Positions 6,058 through 10,468 of a stretch of DNA of 10,468 nucleotides are shown piece after piece. Location: NCBI GenBank assembly GCA_963205035.1, contig CAUJII010000159.1, positions 1 through 10,468 on the forward strand, in the 5' to 3' direction. The notes beneath the pieces were generated by a model. That model was not told where the DNA came from, searched no databases, and saw only the letters and a list, made by a program, of their open reading frames with translations. A program made the translations under genes and the position numbers. This DNA comes from Spirochaetota bacterium. GTDB lineage: Bacteria > Spirochaetota > Leptospiria > Turneriellales > Turneriellaceae. Each line of letters begins with the position of its first letter. The stretch's first letter is position 1.

Positions 6058-6609
6058 CTACTTGCGATAAAGAATCGCGCCAGAAAATTCTGAGCTCTTC
6101 TTGAGTTTACCCAAGACAGAATAGGCCTCGGACTTGCCTTCAATGGGCCCCACGTAGAGTTTAATCTTTTTGCCGTTACGCGCCATAAAAGCTTTCAATC
6201 CGTCGCGCTTGAGATTCAAGCCCGCCAACGACGCTTCTTTTTCATCGGGATAGATTTTAGCGAGGATGAGATAGCTACCCCCTACCGATTTTGTGGCGCT
6301 CTGAGTCTCTTTGACGTCGGTCGAAAGCGTTGTGCGTACGGTCTCAGCCGCTTCTTCAGAAGTTGGCGTAGCGACGTTCGCCGTCGCGATGCTGTCGGGT
6401 GCAACTTGGCTTTCAATCTCGCGGATCATTTTCTTTTTTTGTAATTGTGTTCCGCCGATGAAGCCAATCGCCAACGCCGAGAAGGCAATCGCCAAGTAGA
6501 GCGAAACCTTGTTGACCGGCATTTTTCCGGAACGGGAAGCGGGTTGTTCCTTGGTTGCAAAAGTTCGTCTATCTTTTCTATAATAGCGGCTAAAATCTAT
6601 GTCCTGCAT
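6058..6609 (-). CDS. Single-pass membrane protein with a C-terminal SPOR domain
   Basis: 183 residues: a charged cytoplasmic N-terminus (1-34), one transmembrane segment (about 36-53, LYLAIAFSALAIGFIGG), a Ser/Thr/Ala/Glu-rich linker (about 62-108) and a SPOR-like domain (about 111-183). The last has YLILAKIY, the AGLNLKRDGLKAFM helix and the typical LYVGPIEGKSEAYSVL block. SPOR domains bind glycan strands lacking stem peptides and often take proteins to division sites, so a periplasmic, cell-wall-binding role is inferred. ATG 6609 is used, but its GGAG is only one base away. Met30 (6522) is an alternative that would leave almost no cytoplasmic part. It is divergent from the 906-residue surface protein. 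Confidence 0.8.
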   Translation of the reverse strand: MQDIDFSRYYRKDRRTFATKEQPASRSGKMPVNKVSLYLAIAFSALAIGFIGGTQLQKKKMIREIESQVAPDSIATANVATPTSEEAAETVRTTLSTDVKETQSATKSVGGSYLILAKIYPDEKEASLAGLNLKRDGLKAFMARNGKKIKLYVGPIEGKSEAYSVLGKLKKSSEFSGAILYRK

Positions 6610-6654
6610 ACTCCATTTTCGAGCAAAACCGTAGATTTTTGAAGCGATAATTTT

Positions 6655-6668
6655 GTAATAACTACCAC
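6655..6668. promoter_or_regulatory. Operator-like site A (GTRRTARYTAYYAC)
   Basis: GTAATAACTACCAC, flanked by T and A. It fits GTRRTARYTAYYAC at every position, 46 bases from site B, and lies closest to the SPOR gene start. Confidence 0.5.
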
Positions 6669-6700
6669 AATAACTTGGATTCTTAAGAAACGGGGAATTT

Positions 6701-6714
6701 GTAATAGTTATTAC
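6701..6714. promoter_or_regulatory. Operator-like site B (GTRRTARYTAYYAC), best palindrome
   Basis: GTAATAGTTATTAC, extended by T and A to 7-bp arms TGTAATA / TATTACA around a GT centre. It overlaps the best -10-like hexamer (TGTAAT, 6700-6705) for the plus-strand gene, so a bound protein would block that promoter. Confidence 0.6.
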
Positions 6715-6747
6715 ATTTTTTGTTCGGGCACGGGGCTGCGATGAGTT

Positions 6748-6770
6748 CCCCTCCCAACTCCCACGCCCCC
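6748..6770 (-). other. Four-tract G-quadruplex motif on the template strand
   Basis: On the minus strand the tracts are G5, CGT, G3, AGTT, G3, A, G4, which fits the standard G3+N1-7 quadruplex rule. It is isolated in an otherwise AT-rich gap, 51 bases before the surface protein start, on the strand read by polymerase. Confidence 0.55.
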
Positions 6771-6808
6771 ACTTTGAGCTTGAAGCGACGAGTTTCTTCC
6801 TTATAGAG

Positions 6809-6820
6809 GTATTGTAATAC
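6809..6820. promoter_or_regulatory. 12-bp palindrome between the ribosome-binding site and start of the surface protein gene
   Basis: GTATT-GT-AATAC is a near-perfect palindrome lying between AGAGG (6805-6809) and the GTG start at 6821. It resembles but does not fit the GTRRTARYTAYYAC sites. As RNA it could fold only a weak 5-bp stem with a 2-base loop, so a protein-binding role is more likely than an RNA hairpin. Confidence 0.3.
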
Positions 6821-9541
6821 GTGAGAACTCCGCCGATTTACAAAATTCTGGCCCTTGCCGTGGTAATTACCACAAACCTCTTAGTGGCAGCTCTGCATGC
6901 CGAGACTGTTTTAACGAAAGACTATGCCGCAGTGTCTCTTCGCCCGCTGCCGTGGGGAGTCGCAGGCCAGCGTGCGCAGACGTTCTTGCCTCAGGCGAGC
7001 GGGCCCATAAGCCCAGCGCTTCTGGGCTATGGAGAGCACAACACATTCTTTTTGGGGGGGCTTTATGGGCCGCACCTCAGCGGGCTCTTTGCCGATGGCG
7101 TGCTCTTCGGCCCTTATGGAGGGCTGTCGTTTTCGATTGAGCACTTCGAGGCCGCCGACCAAACGACCGCGCTGCGTTTTGGTTATGGCAGCTTTCTCAC
7201 GAAGCATGTCGCCACCGGCGTCACAATTACCCCACGCTTCACGCAATTCAAAAATCAAAACGCATTCGGTCTGGGTCTCGACCCGATGCTTCTTTTTGAC
7301 AGCAAGTGGTTTTTTAGTTTCGATGGGAGCGACGGTTGGGGGATTTATTCTCCTTCTGTTTATTTTCAAACGGCAAACCTGGAGATTCCCGTGGGCGAGA
7401 GCGCTCTTCTGGCGAGCCCTTCTGCGCATTTGGGATTTACCACCGGGGTTTACCAAAGCTCCGTGTGGAATCTCGCTCTGCTCGCGTCGACTTATGGCAC
7501 AGAGCGGTTCGATACGCTCCCGTTGCTCGTCGGTCTTCAAGCGCAATACAGTTGGGCATATTTTTCTCTTGGCTATGGCGCGTTCAATTTTTCTAAGCGT
7601 GCCGACGGCGTGCGTCTCGGGGTCGGCATGTCGCTCCCCATCAACGAAAACAAACTCTTCGCATTTTATGGTTTGGGTTTATCTTCAGCGGGTGAAACGG
7701 AACTCCATAGCCTCTCGTTGGGCATGCGACTCGGTGGTATTGATAACGATGCGCCCGAGGTTCTTGTCGAAAGCGACGCGGTTGCATTCTCACCTAACAA
7801 CGATGGCGTGCGCGATAGCATGGTCTTTCAAGTGAACGTGCGCGATAAGAGTGCGATTACTTTTTATGAGCTCCGTATTTTAGATGCGCAAGGAAGCGAA
7901 GTCTTCAAAGACAGAGCCGATGGCCGCGTGAGAGAGAAAGATTTTCGTTGGTCGACATTCTTTCGCAGCTTCTTTTCTCCTATGGGACGAACCGATGTTC
8001 CTGAAAAATTTGTTTGGAATGGCCGCGTACAAGAAGAAAAGAAACTCGCAGTCAAAGATGCTATCTTTGAACGTGAGGCTAAAGATCGAGCGCTCCCCGA
8101 TGGTGCCTATGTTTGGCAGTTCAAAGCCATCGATGAAAAAAATAATGAGAGCCGAGTTGCGTCGGGTGAAGTCCAAATCGACACCGTGCCACCCAAGGCA
8201 AAGGTTGAAATCGAAAGCGATATGCTCTCTCCGAATGGCGACGGGGCGCACGATGTTCTAACGATTGTGCAAGAGGTGAATGCAGACGATAGCTATGAAG
8301 GCACGGTTCTGAACGCAGAACAGAAGATAGTCCGCACTTGGCGTTGGCAGAAGAACGCTCCCACGCGCCTCGACTTCGACGGCCTTCAAGACAACGGCGA
8401 ATTAGCGGCCGAAGGTGTTTACCAATATGAAATCAAAGGAAGCGATGCTGCAGGAAATTCTGCGCAGGCAAAAAGCGGCGCGTTCTATATCTCCAGACGC
8501 CAAGACAGCGTTCTCTTAAAGAGCACGGCTCTCGAACTCAATCCCACTCAAAAGCAACATGCGACGCTTGCGTTTGAACCGAGCTTGGCGTTCAGCGAAG
8601 GCTATCAAGGTGGAGAGATTACAATCCGCAAAGGATGTAGCACGAAGGTTGAAGACACCGTGTTTCAAATCAGTGTTCTTGAAAACCCGGCAATGAACAT
8701 GAAAAAAAAGGAGAAAGTGAAATATACGTGGGATGGCAAGAACTCTGCGGGTGAGTTGGTGACAGACGGCGTTTACTGCGCCGTTTTCACTGCGCGTTAT
8801 CAGAGCGGGAACAGCCCCGAATCGCCCGCTCTGCGCATTCTTCTCGATACCGAGCCGCCGAGACTCAGCGTGCGCGCCGATTTAACAGTACGCGAATTCA
8901 CACCCGACAGAGACGGGCAGGGCGACACCCAAGTTTTCCGCACTGAAGTTGTCGACGCTTCGCCCATCGCCGCGTATTCTCTCCAGATTTTTGAAGTCGC
9001 GGTCGATGAAAAAAAGACGACGCGCATTCCCATCCGTGCTTTTGCAGGCACAGGGGCAGCACCCGAAGCCATTCTTTGGGACGGTAAGACAGAAAATGGC
9101 GACACGATCGATTCTCTGACGCAATTCGAGTTTGTCCTCTCAGTTTCCGACACGTTGGGGAACACTGCGTCGACGACCCCTCAGCGTTTTGAGACCGGTG
9201 TCTTTGCCGAGTCCCTCGCCGCAAGCCTTCGTATCCGCGTGCCGTATATCGATACGCAGCAACCGATTACAGACCGCATGGATCTCGTCTATGCCCTCGT
9301 GAGTAAATACCCGAAGTACAAAGTTTTTGTCGAGGTGCACACCTCTTTAGGACGCGGGGTCGAGCGTAAGCTCAAAGAAAGCGAAGTTGCGGCGCGACAA
9401 ATTGCGGAGTTCTTGATTGAAAAAGGCATCGATGCGAAGCAAGTAACTTATCAAGGGTTTGGCGCTTCTAAACCACTCTTCTCCTCAAAGAGCAAATTTG
9501 TGCCGAAAAACCAACGGTTAGATATTTTCCTAACAGATTGA
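6821..9541 (+). CDS. Large surface protein: outer-membrane barrel-like, FlgD-type Ig-like repeats, OmpA-like C-terminus
   Basis: 906 residues from GTG 6821. AGAGG is about 11 bases upstream and there is no in-frame ATG before the signal peptide. Signal peptide 1-27 ends ALHA. Residues about 30-310 alternate aromatic and small residues in beta strands (GLYGPHLSGLF, YGGLSFSIEHF, YFSLGYGAFNF), like an outer-membrane barrel. At least four Ig-like units of the FlgD/CHU_C type follow, each ending in a W(D/N)G...DG.Y block (W399, W637, W753; the second has FDG). Three carry aspartate-rich loops like Ca2+-binding turns: SPNNDGVRD (324-332), SPNGDGAHD (470-478) and TPDRDGQGD (694-702). Residues 802-906 are OmpA-like, but the usual peptidoglycan-binding Asp and Arg read Ser842 and Ala857. 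It is likely a barrel-anchored envelope protein; function unknown. The next gene starts 22 bases later. Confidence 0.75.
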   Translation: MRTPPIYKILALAVVITTNLLVAALHAETVLTKDYAAVSLRPLPWGVAGQRAQTFLPQASGPISPALLGYGEHNTFFLGGLYGPHLSGLFADGVLFGPYGGLSFSIEHFEAADQTTALRFGYGSFLTKHVATGVTITPRFTQFKNQNAFGLGLDPMLLFDSKWFFSFDGSDGWGIYSPSVYFQTANLEIPVGESALLASPSAHLGFTTGVYQSSVWNLALLASTYGTERFDTLPLLVGLQAQYSWAYFSLGYGAFNFSKRADGVRLGVGMSLPINENKLFAFYGLGLSSAGETELHSLSLGMRLGGIDNDAPEVLVESDAVAFSPNNDGVRDSMVFQVNVRDKSAITFYELRILDAQGSEVFKDRADGRVREKDFRWSTFFRSFFSPMGRTDVPEKFVWNGRVQEEKKLAVKDAIFEREAKDRALPDGAYVWQFKAIDEKNNESRVASGEVQIDTVPPKAKVEIESDMLSPNGDGAHDVLTIVQEVNADDSYEGTVLNAEQKIVRTWRWQKNAPTRLDFDGLQDNGELAAEGVYQYEIKGSDAAGNSAQAKSGAFYISRRQDSVLLKSTALELNPTQKQHATLAFEPSLAFSEGYQGGEITIRKGCSTKVEDTVFQISVLENPAMNMKKKEKVKYTWDGKNSAGELVTDGVYCAVFTARYQSGNSPESPALRILLDTEPPRLSVRADLTVREFTPDRDGQGDTQVFRTEVVDASPIAAYSLQIFEVAVDEKKTTRIPIRAFAGTGAAPEAILWDGKTENGDTIDSLTQFEFVLSVSDTLGNTASTTPQRFETGVFAESLAASLRIRVPYIDTQQPITDRMDLVYALVSKYPKYKVFVEVHTSLGRGVERKLKESEVAARQIAEFLIEKGIDAKQVTYQGFGASKPLFSSKSKFVPKNQRLDIFLTD
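6860..6873. promoter_or_regulatory. Operator-like site C (GTRRTARYTAYYAC), perfect palindrome inside the coding start
   Basis: GTGGTAATTACCAC is a perfect 14-bp palindrome 40 bases inside the surface protein gene, encoding Val-Val-Ile-Thr of its signal peptide. It fits the same consensus as sites A and B. It could be a downstream roadblock or looping site. Confidence 0.5.
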
Positions 9542-9563
9542 TCGACTGCTTCCTCTCGCGAAA

Positions 9564-10468
9564 ATGAAATTGAACGCGACCAAGATTCGTCCATTGCGGG
9601 CCCGGCATGAAGAATGGAATGCGCGTCTTGAAATGATCCGCTCGGCGCGTTCGTTTCTCTATGCTACGAGTTTTTATCTCGAATACGATAGCTACGGCCT
9701 ACAATTCTTGCGCGAACTCGAAGCAGCACAGCGGCGTGGAGTGCAAGTCACCCTCTTGCTCGACACTTTTGGGCAGAGGCTCGGCAATGTCGTTATGACG
9801 CGTAACATGCGCCGCCTCCTCACGCAAGAGTTTAACGCTTTGCGTGAAATTGGCGGACAGGTTATTTTTTACCGTGCGCCGCATTTTTTCCAGCGTCTCC
9901 TGGGCGGGGGCCACCATGTGAAGATTCAACTGAGCGAGAAAGGCTCTGCAATTTTTGGGAGTAGCAACATCACGAAAACTTCATTTGAGAAGTGGGAAGA
10001 ATTTTCTGTCCTCGTCGAAGGGCCGATTGTGCTGGAGCTCCTCGCTACCCTGGAACTCTTGGGTGCGCGAGTGCCCGTCGAAGATAGAGACCGGCTCGTT
10101 CGCTCTTTGACAAAGCCGCGCAAGGCGCACTCTGTCGAATACATCTATTTTGATCCGAACGCGCACCAATCGCTCTTCGGGCCGCTCTTCTGGAGGCAAG
10201 AAAATAGTTTGAGCCAAAAGATGGAGTCTCTCATCGACGGAGCGCAAGAACATATCGCCGTGAGTAGCTTTTACTTCAAGCCGATTCCACGCCTGCTCGA
10301 TGCACTGCTCAGAGCCGTGAGGCGTGGCGTACACGTCGAGGTGTTTCACTCGGGCAAGTCGACTCTCGAACAAACTGAACTTGCATGGATTGCCGCTGCG
10401 ACGAAATATCCTTACATGCTGCGTCATGGCATCCAAATTTATGAACACACCTCGGGGGAGCACTCTAA
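9564..10468 (+). CDS. Phospholipase D superfamily protein, cardiolipin-synthase-like (3' end outside the window)
   Basis: 301 codons are open from ATG 9564 to the window end, with no stop. Two PLD domains are visible. The first has YATSFYLEYDSYGLQFL, RRGVQVTLLLD and the motif H118-x-K120-x4-E125-x6-G-S-S-N135, an HKD motif with Glu in place of Asp. The second begins near 215 (SLIDGAQEHIAVSSFYF, RRGVHVEVF) and its HxK motif starts exactly at the window edge (GEHS, His300). Two-domain enzymes of this type join phosphatidylglycerol or related lipids to make cardiolipin; others are nucleases or phospholipases. No N-terminal membrane helix is seen, as in ClsB-type proteins. The start has no good ribosome-binding site. 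It follows the surface protein stop by 22 bases, so co-transcription is likely. Confidence 0.8.
   Translation, partial: MKLNATKIRPLRARHEEWNARLEMIRSARSFLYATSFYLEYDSYGLQFLRELEAAQRRGVQVTLLLDTFGQRLGNVVMTRNMRRLLTQEFNALREIGGQVIFYRAPHFFQRLLGGGHHVKIQLSEKGSAIFGSSNITKTSFEKWEEFSVLVEGPIVLELLATLELLGARVPVEDRDRLVRSLTKPRKAHSVEYIYFDPNAHQSLFGPLFWRQENSLSQKMESLIDGAQEHIAVSSFYFKPIPRLLDALLRAVRRGVHVEVFHSGKSTLEQTELAWIAAATKYPYMLRHGIQIYEHTSGEHS

Larger units (their letters stand above)
6610..6820. promoter_or_regulatory. Highly structured divergent control region
   Basis: This region separates the SPOR gene (minus) from the surface protein gene (plus). It holds two copies of a 14-bp palindrome (6655-6668, 6701-6714), a G-quadruplex motif on the minus strand (6748-6770) and a 12-bp palindrome ending at the start codon (6809-6820). 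TGTAAT at 6700-6705 is 5 of 6 to a -10 box and lies within the second palindrome, but its -35 is poor. The plus-strand leader would then be roughly 110 bases and C-rich. I saw no tRNA, known riboswitch or small ORF here. Confidence 0.5.

Noticed and set aside
6732..6751. GGGG...CCCC pairing as a hairpin in the leader
   Set aside because: Only four G-C pairs around a 12-base loop. The C run is better explained as part of the quadruplex motif.
6802..6807. TATAGA with TTGAAG 16 bases upstream as a promoter of the surface protein gene
   Set aside because: Both boxes are 4 of 6, and the start point would fall after the ribosome-binding site.
6911..7835. Long alternative frames on both strands within the surface protein gene
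   Set aside because: Their translations are rich in Arg, Cys, Trp and Ser with no domain pattern. The plus frame from 6821 has a signal peptide and continuous domain structure.
9981..10463. Minus-strand 160-codon frame over the PLD gene
   Set aside because: The plus-strand frame from 9564 carries HKD and GSSN motifs and is the real gene. It has no stop in the window, so it is easy to overlook.
1..10468. CRISPR arrays, tRNA or rRNA genes, insertion sequences, attachment sites
   Set aside because: I looked for spaced direct repeats, cloverleaf-like ends and transposase motifs by eye and found none.

Overview
The window looks like chromosomal DNA of a Gram-negative (diderm) bacterium. It encodes a lipoprotein, two OmpA-type C-terminal domains, a probable outer-membrane barrel, a SPOR-domain protein and a TolB-like propeller. 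Base composition is mixed, with AT-rich intergenic tracts. The very large barrel / Ig-like / OmpA protein and the coupled LytR-type gene and rsfS recall spirochaetes, perhaps the Leptospira/Turneriella/Leptonema side. That placement is inference, since no rRNA or other strong marker gene is present. I see no mobile element, tRNA, rRNA or CRISPR array.

Layout from left to right. (1) At 1-94 (minus) is the first 31 codons of a gene whose helix-1 pattern fits a TetR-type regulator. It diverges from a plus-strand run of a short-chain dehydrogenase, a secreted six-bladed TolB-like propeller and a gamma-carbonic-anhydrase-like hexapeptide protein (257-2606). (2) Converging on that run, with stop codons overlapping, is an OmpA-domain lipoprotein (3184-2603, minus). 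It is divergent from a small DUF3467-type protein (3245-3550, plus). (3) From 6609 down to 3688 the minus strand carries a SPOR-domain membrane protein, a terminator-like hairpin, an ArgA-like GNAT acetyltransferase, a promoter candidate, an LCP/LytR_C-type membrane protein and rsfS. The last two are coupled through ATGA, and the run ends in a clear intrinsic terminator at 3603-3650. (4) After a structured 211-base intergenic region, the plus strand encodes a 906-residue surface protein (6821-9541). A two-domain phospholipase D/cardiolipin-synthase-like protein follows 22 bases later and runs off the window.

Two observations stand out. First, RsfS has a roughly 70-residue lysine/alanine-rich histone-H1-like tail. 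Inside it, in frame, is AAAGGAG-N6-ATG, the best ribosome-binding site I found here. A 28-residue H1-like peptide could therefore be made on its own from the 3' end of rsfS. Second, three 14-mers all fitting the palindrome GTRRTARYTAYYAC lie within 219 bases around the start of the 906-residue gene, beside a four-tract G-quadruplex motif on its template strand. This looks like an undescribed operator cluster.

The functional theme is envelope biology: lipoprotein, OmpA anchors, barrel, SPOR protein, LCP-like protein and phospholipid synthesis. Housekeeping genes (rsfS, an ArgA-like enzyme, a gamma-CA) are interleaved.
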